Below, piece by piece: positions 26,350-40,740 of a stretch of DNA of 64,000 nucleotides (positions within the stretch are counted from its first letter, which is position 1; every line of letters begins with the position of its first letter). The stretch lies in NCBI GenBank assembly GCA_008360975.2, contig CM039182.1, positions 49,798,491 to 49,862,490 on the forward strand. Direction: 5' to 3'. The notes beneath the pieces are model-generated. The model was not told the origin of the DNA, made no database searches, and saw only the letters and a program-made list of their open reading frames with translations. Origin of the DNA: Lichenostomus cassidix. Its lineage: Eukaryota; Chordata; Aves; Passeriformes; Meliphagidae. The position numbers and the translations under genes are program-made.

Positions 26350-29300
26350 AGATCACTATAAATTCTGGTGTGAAGCATCAAGCTTCTCTAAGCTTCTTAG
26401 TCTGGGCAGAAAATCCAGTCATTTCAATTAGCTAACAAATGCAGCTATGAATGCATTTTGAAGTTCACCATTGACTAAGCTAATATTCACAACAGTGGGC
26501 TTGGGTGAGCATGGCTTGAGGGGAAAAGTGTCTTAGAAAAGCTTGATTAGGTAAGCAGGCTAAGGGAGAACAGCCTAGAGTGAAACAAATACAAGAGACC
26601 TTGTAGCTACACCAACTTTAGAGCATTTTCATTGCTGCATTTCTTCATGGGTTCTGAACACCAAAGGGGAGGTGCTGATGTATGGGGAAGATAACACTCA
26701 TATCCGAGTTTTTAGGATCCTTTATTTTAAACATTAGATGGAAAACAAATAGTTCAGAAAAGAGTTTACAGAATAGCTTTTGCCAGCTCTACTGTTAGTC
26801 AAAAGTTGGAAAGAATCAACACCTTCCAAATTTCAGTGGCTCTTAATTGATCGATGGAAGCAGATATTTTCACTCCTGTTTTACTTTCTGACTGTTGTAA
26901 AGATCAAGGGATAGTTACCCTGCACAGGTGGCACAGCTGCTGGCTATCCGCAAAAAGCAGAATAGCTGAATGGCAAGAAGGATTTAGAACTCTGTGGCCC
27001 TATATGATGTTCCCATAAAATTTTATTAGCACCTTGGTGAACTGCAGTCTTTCCATCACTATGCAAAAAGGGAGCTTTAATTTTAGGGCTGACAAACAGC
27101 CTCCTTTTACAAGTGCAAGCTCATTATAAATAGATTGTCTAGCATGACAGTCTGCACTATGTGACTCAATGAATGTGTTACAGTATGTTTTGTTTCTGTC
27201 AGTGAATATGGTTGCTGCAGGGAATTAACTCCTTTAAACACCTGCTAATATAGGAGTAAATCTTAGCTTTACAGGAACCAAGCAAAGGTGTAGATACACA
27301 AAAATGGATGGAATTAAATGACAGCAAAAGTGACAAAAACAGGCAGTGCATCAGATTCACAAAGTCCAGCTATATCTCTCCAGCACTTTCAACTCCTTGG
27401 AAAAATATCAAAAGCTAAATAGTCTGTGAGGTGCTTGGGTTTATGTCACTCAGACTGGTTTCAACTCTTGAGCCTTGAAAGGGCTGAAAGCACAAACATA
27501 CAAAGAAGAGGAAAAAGCTCCAAGCTTACTCAAGAAATAGCTGCACACTGGAATGTCATACCTGAAGTTTATTTTAAAAGACTAAAGTAAGATTTGCTGC
27601 TTTGTTATAACATAAATCCAGAAGATAATTGAAAAATGTTAAAAAATAAATGTTTATACATCAATATATATACACTGTAAGTTCCTGTTATGTCAGCAGA
27701 ATTTTCTCTCTGTGCAGATCCACCTTAAACCTATACTCAACCCTTACACATTCCAATGCTATATGGTGGAAAAATGATGTCTTACAGTTCTTTTAATATA
27801 GGTTAAGAGAACTAGATATTTCACCACAGTCAACCAAGATGTATATGAGAAAAAAATACCCTTCTGTATTCTGACAGAAAGAACACACAAAGCTGCTTGG
27901 TTGCTGTACTACCTCAAGTATTTTAAAAAGTTTTTTAAAAGCTCCACAAAAAGCCAACATGATGCAACACTACTTCAATGTTCTTGTTATTCTGTAGGAA
28001 AATGTCTGCAATGGTCAGAACCAAACCTTATGTCTGCCCGTTTTTTCAAGTCTGGATATAAAAATTCTGTAGTTTGGAACTCATAATGTCTAAGAACAGG
28101 AGAAGTAAAACAAAGTAAAAAAAATCAGTCTCCAGCTATAGTTAACTTAGAATAAGCATTTGTGCTGTTAAAGACAGAAAAAAATGTGTTTATAAATAAG
28201 AAAATTAGATTATTTTAGATCTCACTCTGTGAGAAGTAACCCCTTCAGATACGACTTTGAGATGAAATGTTTTCTGAAGTAGCTTTTACCAGATTCCCAA
28301 ATGTTAGGGGTGCCCTTGTTCATTTGTTTTTGGAAAAGAAAACGTGGTTGTAAACTTCTGCTGAACATTCCTGGGTTTGCCCTCTCCACCTTTTTCGGCT
28401 TCCAATATACAGAAACTCACAACACCTTCAGCTATGAGAGCTGATGTCAAAAATTAATTATAAATCAAAACCCAAGGAGAGTCACTCACCACCAGCATCC
28501 AAAAAAACTCATCAGACAAACAGGGACAGATGGAGGAAACTAAGGCTGAGGAAGAAATCATCACCATTCTGATATAGAATTGCATATGTATCTAAAATTC
28601 TTTGAGCTATTTCAACATACTTCTACTTATCATCCTAAGTGTATGCATGCTCGTTAAAAAAAGAGCTCCAAAACATTAAAAATGCTTAATACAATCTGAT
28701 CTTGCACAGAAAATTCTAAGGTAACCAAGACCCCTGTTTTAGGATTTTTTTTTTCTTGTTATTTTTGCTTATTACACAATAATCTTAATGTAAGAAAAAA
28801 AAAAAGATAATGACACACCTGGTTTACTTTCTGCATACTAGCAAAGCCCCCTTTAAAAGGTCCTTTTTAATTTGAAAGTATCTTGAAAATATTTGCTAAA
28901 ATGACATCCTCCCCTAAATAAAAGGTGGTAATGAAGAATAAAAAAAAAAATCCTAACTAGAAAAAAAATTGTCTTGCAACACCAAGAGTAGTTCTTCAAG
29001 CTAAATTTATGAAGTTTAGAAAGAGCAAGGCCTGCATGACCAGAAGGTGGATCACCACAAGCCACAGCACTAAGTATTAGGTACTTCCAGCTAGGATGCC
29101 CCTTGATGAGGAAAAGCACAGGAAACAGCCCTTTCAGTAAAATACAGGGCTCTAGTAGGACAAAGCTGTAAGACCTGCAAGGCTCCTGGCCCTCCCAATG
29201 CAGAAGCAGCTGTGGCTGCTCACAGTGTGCTCCCCTGGACAGGCCAGAGCAGTAGGAATATGCCAGCACACTCAGCTGGCTGCAATACTCAGTTTCTGTG

Positions 29301-32300
29301 CCTGGTCTACGGGCGCTTGGAAACTGCACCTGGATGTGTCAGCAACTGCAGTCAAGTTCATGTCCAGGAAGATAACTGAGCTTCTCATGGAGCTGCAGCT
29401 TTATGCACATCCTAAATATGGTATGTACATAAATGGTGCATAAAAAGATTAATTTTGACATCTGAGATGGATCTACTGTGATGCCTAAGGGAATTCCAGA
29501 AATTTTTTTCTGAAGAGATACAACTATTCTAGATGCAGTTACAGTTCATTCAGTTACAGCCAAATGACTTTCCATGTGAAAAACAAGGAATAAGGAAGTG
29601 TCCAAATGTGACATGCCCTTGCCAATGAAATATCACTTCATTATTGAAGACAGTGAAAAACAGAAATCCTGCTTTTCCTGACTTCATGTATAACTGAAAA
29701 TTTGAGTAAACTAAAACCTCTAAAGCCCTGTGAGTAATACCTACACTTTGTGTGCTCATGTTGCATCTGCAAGAACACTAATTTTAATATTTTACTAATT
29801 TCTTAAAGAAATGTTGCTATACATGAACAGCCGCTCAGCAAAAAATGCCATTTTTACATATAAGTGCCATTAAACAATTGGTAAATTTCACGGTATATAA
29901 GAGAATTGGAGAAATTGGAAGGTACCATGAACAAGTCCGCAAAATCACAGCTGTACATGTACATGGCCCGTGCTTTAGCCACTGATTTTTCCAGTTGTAG
30001 GAAAACCCAGATCAAGCACTATTTCTCAGCTGTGGCTAGGTTACCTCCTTATTCAGAAGTTGAACTGAGCTACTGCAGTTCCAGAAATACAAGCAAAAAT
30101 AGCCCCTGGCATCTTCAAATACCTTTCCAGTGAAACTGACATTTGTTTGTTTTTTCTGGGTTACCATCATTTTAGGGGCAGCTGGTTCACTCTCACAGCT
30201 AGCTAGGACAAGCACATGAATTCTAAGAGCTCAAAGCTTCAGCCTTTCACTGTCCCCAACGTGAGATTAGCAAGAGTCTTTTCCACACCACACAACGGTT
30301 TTACTCATGACAGTTCAAATTCAAGCTAATTTAAAGCCCAAGGGTTCAATTTTGTTACCTTCAACATCACATTATATAAATACTCCATTATGCTAGAAGA
30401 TTATTCCTGGAAAAGGTAGCTCAAATACTTAAAATATATTTGAAGAATGCTGAGATAAAATGCGGAATCTTTTTTGTGGTCATAATTAGTACAACAACAG
30501 AATCCCACAACTCGGTGAACCTCAAAAATAATCTCCCAAAAAAGCTCAATAAAATCCATGTATCATTCCGGACATAGTCCTGCTTAAAATTAGGTAAATT
30601 CCTCAACACAGCAAGGCAGCCCAGAGCTCCACTGGCCCTTTTCCCACTCTTTACACTGTGGGGCTGTTCTGCTGCAATTTAAACTCATTATTTCTCTTTC
30701 TCTTCACAATTAATTTGGAGGACCAGTTAATGCACTCCTCCTTGGATCCATCTTTTGTCTATTTGCAGACATGAATCTCCTCTCTACATTAAAATGGCCA
30801 AGTTTGTTCATTTTGACACATTAGTTGTGTTTTCTAGGTGCTAAACTATTCTCTGTCTTCTGTGTAGTCTCCAATTTTTTCATGAAGCTCAGCATATGAA
30901 AGTGGAAAATGACAAGTACAGCTAGATTAATTTGCACATTCCACAAGTTATACTTCTGTTAATTCATCCCTAAACAATGTTTTCTTTATTCACAGAATCA
31001 TAAGCAATGAACTGCAAGGTAAATCAGCCATCAATGACTCCCATTTCTACAAAACTGAATTTAAAAAATCAAAACACTAACCAGCAGTTTTCCTCAACCA
31101 TTGCTTCTACAATCGGTTAACCCTCCTAAGCATAGTCCTTCCCAAGACTCAGTTGCTTTGCAACTCAAAATCCCTAAAATAGTCTTCCAAAGGGAAAACA
31201 TTCTACATTTTGTATATATACATAATAGTATACATATAATATTATATGCATATAAATAATGTATAAATAGCACAATTTAATTTTTTTTGTAATTAATAGG
31301 GAAGGTAAACCAACAGAGGGAATTTTAGTGCTTTATGTCTGGACTGGTGTTGATTTCTGTCCATGGCTTCACTGGCTGTCATGCCATTAAAACTTTCCAC
31401 CAGCAAAGGTTCTTCGTGACTGAGCATAATCCTTCTTCACACTGCCATTGATCTACGCTTCAGCTTTCTATAAGCTTCCATGTCTTCTTCACACTCTCTC
31501 TCTGCCTTCTACTGTGTGCTAATGAACATAAAAAGTGTTCTCATCATTAGCACAATATCCAAATATGCCCTGTGGAAGCAGAAAGGAAATTAAATAGCAG
31601 TAAAAATAAAAATAAGATACATGGAAACTTGCAGATTTTGTGTCAAGTTTACTCTAGGCTCAGTTCTGTCAGTGATAAACATGACAATTACCATTGTGGT
31701 AAAAAAGGGGAAAAAATAGAGGCTTTGCCATCAGAGTGAGAAAGAGAACACAAGTTTGTTTGCCACTGGGATAATAAAGAAAATTACTGCTACAGGGGTG
31801 AAAACTGAAATGTGTAGGAGCTCAACCCAGGAATTTGCTATGAATACAGAAAAAACCATCCCATTAATGGCAAAATGAAAGGTGCTTCTGTTTCTCTCTC
31901 AGCTTTGTTCTTTGCTTTGGGCTGGGAGAGTAGGGGCAGAGAGAAATTAATTTAAATCCAAACAGCTGAACCAAAATGGATTTTTAAACAAATTTAGGAG
32001 TGATTTTAAATTACAAGACATAGATTAGGCAATTAGCATCTTTGTAACAGTGGCAGCCTACAGACATCACGAGAAAGTATAATTAGACACCAGTTTTTAA
32101 CAAGGTGCTTTTGTGAATTGAATCATCCAAGGATACACAAACACAAAAAAACGCCTGACCAACCAAGCTAAAAAACCCTCCAAAATACATCCAGAAACAA
32201 AATCCAAGCATGGGGTTTGGAATTGAACTAAACACTGTTAAGGCTAGAAATACTAGAAAGGGAGAACTTCTTCAAGTCATGTCAAACATCTCCACATAAT

Positions 32301-35300
32301 GGCATAATTTCATTCTAAATCTGGATAGTGTTGCTCATTTGTGTAGCTGTAATTCGTTACTGGGCCCTTCATCTGAGAGGGAAGATTGTCAGAGAAACTC
32401 AGATATTCACCACACTTGTGCTGGTCTTACACTGGACCCAGCCACAGAAAGCTTCAGAGCTGGCTGGAGCTTGTTTGAGTCCTCTCCAGCTGGCAGGGAA
32501 CAGGAACACTACCAATGCCATCTTGTTCCCTTCTTCCTCCTACCCCTCTCTTCCATGCAAAAGGCTTCAAGGTTGGCATCAAAACAAATTTTGAAAAATC
32601 CATACCCTTGAAGAAAAAGTACGAGTTCTACTCCAATTCTCACTTACTTTGTATTGCGAGGGTAATGGAAAGGAGAAGAGACAAGGTACAAGGCTGGATT
32701 TACAATTTCCCAGCTGTGCAATAAAAATCCTTGGTTACTCTCTACAGTGAACACAGAAATGCTAGTGAAAACCTCAGCAAATTATACAAGGGCCAAAGCA
32801 AGGGAGATAACTCCAGTAAAGTCAGAGGTCAAAGGTACAGATTATCTGGAATCTTATTTTGACACAAGATGTCTGTAAGTGGCTACAAATAGCAAAGACA
32901 CAGAATAAACCAAAGGATTCTTCTTCACCAGGTATATACTGGTTCCTTCCTGCCAGGGATATCAGAGCATTTGATCTCTCTTCAGACCTGAACTTTCTAC
33001 TCAATGTTAAATAATGCTCAGATGAACTTGGAGATGTTCTCATTACACAGCTTTGAAAGAGATTGTACTGTCAGGTTTTTTTATTCACAAATATTAGTAT
33101 TCCTAAAATATATTATGCCCATGCACATTTATAGGACTGCAATCCAGTGTTGTTTTTACCAGCCTCAACAGCTGTTGTAACTGTCACCATTTCCTGCCTT
33201 TTCCACACCCTAGATCCCTGAATATTTTTGCATCTGACCTTCTCATAATCAGCAATCCTGTGAAGGAAAATATAGTACCTTTCTCAGCTATACTTACTGA
33301 ATACAAGATATACATGTGTGAAACTTAAAGTTATGGGAAAAAAATCCCAAACAAACCAACAACTGGTCAAATGAAATAAGATTTCTTAAAAATCTCAATT
33401 TAAAAGCTTATGTTTGACAAAACCCCAAACACTAAGCCACTGGACAGAAGCTTGCTTACAAAAGCACTGCTATACACACAGACTGACAGACACCTAAAGA
33501 AATAGTGGGTTTTCCACAGGATCTGAGCATCTATTTCCACCATCAGAAAAAAATGAAAACATTATGAAAACAAAAGCTCATATCAGCATTTACATTATCT
33601 CAATCAAAATGTCCTCTATGGAGATGACACCAATTTAGAAGGAATGCATCATGTTTGTCATTTCCATTAATCACTAAGCAACTTGCAGTGCCAACAGAAT
33701 TCAACCTTTTTAACTGACATAAAAATATCAACAGAAACATCTGCTCCCTGTCCCCTTTTTTCATGCTTTCTCTCCAATGCTTTCAAATGGGAATGACTGA
33801 ATGACTGTGTCCTGCCAACTTACTGGAAATAATTTTTACATCTTTTTCACATAATGGATGAGCTGTGAAATTAGTAAGATGTTAGATGTGTACCTTGGGG
33901 GCAGCCCTTGTTGGCACACACTCTATTTTGTCAGTATCTGTTTCAATAGCAACACTGCAGAGTATTAATTTAGACTATTTACTGAGGGGATGGGAATGTG
34001 GAGAAAGTGTCAGCTTCTGAGAAAAAACACCCATCTGCACACTTACAGGGGAGCTCAGAGAACCAATGGCAAGGCAGAGGCCAGAATACTACCCTGGGCT
34101 GCTCCCAAGCCCTCTGCAGGAACCATCAGACCATCCAAGGCCCATCTGAACAAGCCCAGAAAGTGACCCAAATCAAGGATGCACACAAGCAACAAACAGC
34201 CTGTCTGGGGCTGTGGCAGCACAGCCTCACCTCCGGTGTTGGACATGGAGCTCATCACCATGAGGCACTGCTAGCAGCTCTCCCCAGCCCCTTCCAGACT
34301 AAGCGAGTTGCTGCCTTGGAGAGACACATCATGGGATAAAATTGAAAACATAGCTCAGGATTGACCTCTAAATGGGATATTTAGGGATGGATGCAAAGGC
34401 AGGAAAAGGGAGAGGGCTAGGCAATTTGGAGGGGGAGATAAAGGTGGAAAAAGAAAAGAGGGGTAAGCATCAATAGTGATGTGGTAAGTATGATTGACTG
34501 GTTGCATCCTGCATCTGATCAGCACAGTCTATTCTGCTTTCTTATTAAATTCCTTTCCAAATCTTTCCTGGGCATGGTGCTCCTGTGTGCACATGTGTGT
34601 GAGCATGCAGCTGTGAAGACTGAGTGAAGAAGAAAATAATCAGAGCAATGATTAGAGAAAGAATGATGAAAGGAGGAAACAAACTGTTAAGGCTGATAGG
34701 AAACCACAAAGAAATTGAAAAACCTTAAAATGGGGGAAACAGAAGAGGATTTGAAAAGGAGAGGCATAGTTAAGAATTTCAGAAAGACATAGCAAGTCAT
34801 TGTAACTCAGGCTGAGCATGAATCTGAGAAATGCAGTGATATCTGTAGTGCTCTGAAGTATCAGTCAAAAATACAAAGGAAAAAAATTAGTTGCGAACAG
34901 CATATTATCTTTTCCTCTCTGTTTTAGAACATCTATTAGTGCCTTCTGAACTTAAAGGTATACTGAAAATGTGTCATATTAAATACAACAACCACAGACA
35001 CAAGTAAATTTAAAGTTTTCTACACAAGAGCTTAGGGATGGGATATATGAGCTGGTGTAAAAGCTACATAGGGATACATGGGCTTAAAAATTTGCATGAT
35101 GAGAGTTACAGAAAGACCATGTTTTCAGTAAAATAAAATTAATACTGCTAGATATACAAATAAGTACATGTAAGTAGTATAGCTAAGACTTCTACTGAGA
35201 AAATGAGAAACCACAAATTAAATCAATATATTTCAGTAGTTTTACTACCATTAGCAAACTGTATTTGTATTTATGAAACAGTAGCATTTCCCAGATTTTG

Positions 35301-36420
35301 TATAGTTAGCCAAAGGCAAACACAGAAGATTCCTCAGGCTTCAGTGAAATATTTAACGAATTCCAGTAACCTGTCATTATTTCTGCTAAGAGGCTTGCCT
35401 AGCCAAGATGACTATTGGCTGTCCTACCGAAGGTGAAATTTTAAAGCAATAGTTATGAAGCATGACTGATACCAAACACCTGCCTTTGAGAATATATTTT
35501 GGTCCTAAAAGTTTCTCTGCTCTATCTCTCATTTAAATTACAGCACATTGGGAAGGAGAATAAAACACAAAACCCCTCCAGACTAAAACTGCAAAGAACA
35601 TGACAGCTCTTGCCCCTGAGTGAAAAGGGTTAATGTGGACAATTGATTCCTAAGGAAGGCATATATAACTGCCACAAATTCATGCTGCAGTATAATGAAA
35701 AAGATATTATAATGATGTTCAAGAAAGGTAGTGTCCACAAACAAGAACCAAATTGAATCAAAATCCCCCACCATCTAGAATATATATAATAATTATTCTC
35801 TATGTTTATTTACTGCAGGAGCCATACACTTACTATTATAAACATTTTTTTCTAGTTATTAGAACAAATTATGGTGTAGAATTCACAAGAAATATCTCAG
35901 GGTCCATCTCCATTTAATCAATTTCTTTTTCCATCCACAGTCCTGTGAGATTGATCATATGGCCTTCAACACATAGGAAAATTCATTGCAAATATAGAAT
36001 TTATCAAAACTTTTTGCAACAGGTGATGGACATAGGAATGTTACAAACCCTGGGTAATGTCTGGTTATGCATTGGTACATAGTGTGCTTTAACAGCAAGC
36101 ATAATTATACCCACTATTCTTCTATTTTGAATTATTAAAAAAACTTTTTAAAAACAATTTTATGTGGACAGATAAAAATATGTCTGCATGCATAGCTGAA
36201 GAAGTTCTCATTGCCTTGACTATGGTACATCTTTAACAGCTGATATTTGCATTAACTTCATTCTCTCACATAGCAGAAAACTAGGATTAGAGTGACTTCA
36301 AAACAAGTTTTTTCTGTCTAATGGCTGTCAATGGGATTTTAATATCAGCACCTTAAAAAACTTTAATTGCAAAAAAGCATTAACAGTGAAGTATGCAATA
36401 TGTTAGACTGTCTTAATAGA

Positions 36421-36620
36421 AAAGTTTAAGAAAAAGCTAATTAATTTTGAAGTCTTTATATGCAGAGCTCCTTTATGGCTATGAATTAATTCTGGCTTTG
36501 ATTTTACAGTATAAATGAGCTGCTTTAAAGTTATCTGTTGTTAATTACATGTTCTCTTTTAACTGTCCCTTGGAAAAAATTTTTGGTTGTGCATTGTGAA
36601 CAACAATAGAGAATGGTTAC
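36421..36620. promoter_or_regulatory. Candidate conserved non-coding element
   Basis: Dense homeodomain- and SOX-type words: CTAATTAATT near 36437, the palindrome GAATTAATTC at 36483-36492, TTAATTAC at 36541-36548 and AACAACAATAG near 36600. It has little simple repeat and no transposon signature. The look is typical of deeply conserved intronic enhancers around neural genes, but I cannot test conservation here. Confidence 0.22.
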
Positions 36621-39433
36621 AGTACTCTGCAAAAAAATTCAGCTAATACCCAAGTTTTCCCAAATGCAGGCTGCAATTCAGGAATCTTACTTAGATGGTT
36701 TAACAAGAGTTAGCTACATTGAATTAAGAATGAAAATGTCCTGAGTTAGACCCTGGTTTCATACTGTTCTCCCACGAGACCTCACCTGGTGGAAATTTAG
36801 CTTAAAAACTCATGCCACGGGATTACAAAGCAGAGCTACAGATAAACAACTCAACTATACAAACAGCTAAAACCTGAAGCCCAGTATCAGCCCTTACACT
36901 CTCTCTCACACCTCACCTGGTAGACTTATTTCCATCTGATTTTTTAATTTCAGCATAATTACTGCTGGTTGATTACTCATCTTCTGCTTTGCATCCTAAT
37001 GTTAATTTTCTCCACTTTACCGTCACTAAATACTCCTGATGCTATTGCTCATTTTAGAACTGCAGCCCTTTCTGGCCTGAACACAGACCACATGCATTTA
37101 CTTACAATAAAAATGCAGGTTGTTACAAATTTATGACATATTCTGCATTTCATAAACACCTGGTGCAGAGCAGTTCTCAGGTCAGTTGATAATAAATTAG
37201 TAGTAGAAGAGGTCTAATTTATAGCACTGAAGCTAAGAACAATCTGATTTTTAAATAAATATTGGAGTTCAAAATTAAAAAACTGCAACATCCCTAAACT
37301 AAAAAATGTTTAAATATCATCAGTGTAAAAAGCTTGTCTTTTTGAGTTGTGTAGTAATAGATGAAAAATGTAACAATTTTGGGCTTATGTGTTACACATG
37401 AAAAATTAGCAAAGAACACTAAACCAACAACTTCTGTTATTTTTTAAAATTACATTTTAATAAGAAAGATGTAATTTAATATAGTCTTCAACTTTTGAAA
37501 AGATATTCATTATGTTAAATCCTGTGAAAACATGTAATAAATAAAATATGAATCCACAAGGACAATTATAAATTATGATGACAATTTCTTTGAAAAGCAT
37601 TATTGAAAAAAAGAGATTAGCCTCCTTAGAAAGGTAGCATATTGATTATACAATCCTTTTAATAAACCTCTGTAAACAAAAGTAGTTTCTTTATAAACAG
37701 GCTTTGAGAATCTCTATTCTCAAAAGAAACAAACATCTGAGAAATGAGGTTTTGCAGAGCATGTATCAAATTTAAACATTTGATTACTTTAGATACTGAG
37801 TGTGCAAAAGGAGGAGAAAAATAAATTGATAGTGACAGAACTGGCAGAGAACAGTCAGTAGTTGAAAGTGCTTTCTCAGGATACTATGAGCAGAAGACAA
37901 CAAAAGCATCTTTCTAGAGATTTCAGAAATTTTAGCTCATTTTTCACCCCCTATCTCTCCAAGATCAGCATTGCTCACACATCCATTCTGCTGTGTTTGA
38001 ATGCAGAATTACTCACTTCCTGCAAACTGCTTAGCTTAGACTCAGGTCCCAAATAGAGTCTCAAATCAGGGACTCAAAGGAGCAATTCAAAAAACCATAG
38101 GCCTCATCAGGGACATCCAAACAACAGGTCACAAGGGGATGAGGTGGTAGGGTGAGGAACTATAATCCCTTTCCTTACAGTATCTAGTACAAAACTTGCT
38201 CTTTAATAACAGTGCAAGAAGAGCTGATAACCCTTTTCTCATCACTGTGCCCAGTGCTAATTTATTATACATTTTCCCCAGCCCCAGTCTCCCCTATCCA
38301 AGCAGCTCTGTTTAAACAACCCTTAGCATTTCTCCAAATTCACCTTCTTCAGAGTAACTTCCCAGTTCACCTCCCTACAAAGCTCCTCATTCCCATTAGT
38401 GCATCCCACAGCAGCTATACTCTGTTAGCCCAAATTAAGCAAATTACACCAAACACAGGAGGAGGTGGAGAATTGGAGCAACTCAGATTTTCCCCTACTG
38501 AAAGCTCCTATTAATTTTTTCAAAAGTAAGCAATTTGGCTTCCCAGTATTATTTTTCATTCTTTCTTTTACATAATTCAAGCAATCTTTCTGCCATGAAC
38601 AAGTTTAATAAGCATTGTGGAGTCCCACTGCATGCCTTAAATATCAGCTTTCCACTGCAGAAACTGAGCCCAGCATGTTCTGTTGTTGTTTTTTATGTTG
38701 TTTGTATGTTTTGTATGTTTTTGTTCTGTTCTGTGTTGTCTGGTGTTGCCTTTCTACAAGTTGACTAATGGAAATTCTCAATTTGCTGCTAGGAAATTGT
38801 GCAATCTTGTGTGATCTGTTCAGTCATATGGGTGCAGGACTTGTGCTAAATCTCACTAAAATCAGATACTTGCATGCCCACAAATCTGCAGCATATATCA
38901 CTTTTGTGCTTTCTGCAGAAGGGCCAGTTCTGGAATCTAAGGTTTGTTTATGCAAAATTCTGCTACACTGAATGACTAAAACATCACGCTTCTCTGGCAA
39001 AGATTCAGAAATGTCAATGTGATAGTTTGTAACAGTCCTTCACAAAAATCCCTGCAGGACAGCTGAAGAGGAGACAGGTTTGTTGTTTTTTTTCTTAATG
39101 CCTAGCCTTCTCAAAATATAGGACATTTCTGCCTAGGTTGTATCTTCCACTTCAGGTGTATTAAAAACCAACATTCTTCCTGTCTTTGGATCAGAACATC
39201 CTTTCACAAGAATGTCTTACGTATTGCAGTTTCTGAGCACAGAGGTATTTATTGCATTTTTCATGATCAAATAATGCACTAATAGGCTTGTGAAACTGCA
39301 GGGCATCCACTTTTTCTAACAAATCAGTTTGTTATCACAAGGATAATCATGTTCTCAGAATTTTTCCAGTCTACAGTGAAATGGAACCCCATACTCTTCT
39401 TGTTTGGGATGACTAGAAAAATGACGGAATTCC

Positions 39434-39452
39434 TTTTTTTTTTTTTTTTTTT
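39434..39452. repeat. Poly-T run (19 nt)
   Basis: Uninterrupted T run after GAATTCC. Confidence 0.9.
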
Positions 39453-40384
39453 CTGAAGAAAATTTCAGTGCATAGATTTACCAAATTTTGTATTTGCTTT
39501 TTCACTATGGAACCATTTCCTAAATTATTGACAGGAGAACACCACTCTCATGACCTTCTTTCCTTTCTACACTCTAAATGTACAAAGTCCAGTGTTCTGG
39601 TTACTTTCCTTTTATAGAAATGCAGAAAAGTCAGATATTACAAACTAACTGATGGAGGTCTTGTTGAAGATCAGAGCCTGTGCAAATTAAATTTGTGTTG
39701 CTGACTATTGATTTTGGCAATAGTGAGCAATGAGAATTATCACAGCTTCTACAATGTGTTCAACACAAATGTTTCTTACTCAAAGTGTGTTTCTAGAAAA
39801 TATTAAGCTCATTATTAAAGCAATATTTCATTTTAGGGAGATTGTCAATATTCCTGGGAAAAATATCAATGCCCATTAGACTTCCAGTGACACTTAATGT
39901 ACTTATCATTTCAAGAGAAGTTTTATTCCTTGTTAATTTTGGATCAGGTTCCAAAATATAGGGTAACATTTATTTCCAACAAGCTATGAAAAGACAGAGA
40001 ATTCAGAGGTCAAGTTCCCTTATTTGGAAACCAAGAATCATTGCTACATTGTTTCAAATATTCATTTTGGAAAAAAACTTACAGCAAACTGCCAATCTAA
40101 AAATGTTTCACAGCAGTGTTGCATTCTCTGCATATTCTGATGCAATTAATGCCTCTTCTAGGGACAGGAGTACCTAAGGTTGTATTTCTCCTACTCTTTT
40201 ACGGAACTAACACCCAACAGATGTGATCTGGATGCTAGTCCCTCCTGTGGAATAACTGAAGGTTTATAAGAAAACATTTTCCTGACTGATATTCTTGAAG
40301 GGATTTGTACAGCTGTAAAAGTAACGACAGTGTTTGAAGATGAAACTAAAGAATAACTTGAAAAAGAACTTGTCTTTCAAAAGA

Positions 40385-40740
40385 GAATGCTCTGGAGAGA
40401 TCTTACAGTGTCTTCCAGTCCCTGAAGGAGTCTATAAGGGAGCTGGAGAGAGACTTTTTACGAGAGCATGTAGTATTAAGGAGAGTGGTTTTAACCTGAA
40501 AAAGGGCAGGTTTAGGCTGGATATTAGGAAGAAATTATTTAGTGTGAGGGTGGTAAGACACTGGGACAGGCTGTCAAGAGAAACTGTGGATGTCCCATCC
40601 CTGGAGATGCTCAAGACCAGGCTGGATGGGGCTCTGAGCAACCTGGTCTCATGGAAGGTGTCCTTGCCCATGGCAGGCGTGTTGGAACTGAATGATCTTT
40701 ATAGTTTCTTCCAACCCAAACCATTCTATGATTCTATGAT
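40385..40740 (+). mobile_element. CR1 3' end, 5'-truncated
   Basis: It shows the standard CR1 3' region: a segment like gagaga..ttacagtgtcttccagt, then ggctggatattaggaag, the stretch around ctggagatgctcaagacc, and an exact terminal ATTCTATGATTCTATGAT at about 40722-40739. The left border is judged by eye. A 145-codon open frame crosses it but is a known-style artefact of CR1 3' sequence, not a protein. Confidence 0.92.

Noticed and set aside
28853..29329. 158-codon minus-strand open frame
   Set aside because: No domain, no splice context and no match to Caspr2; composition changes along it (Cys/Ser/Leu-rich) as expected for a chance frame.
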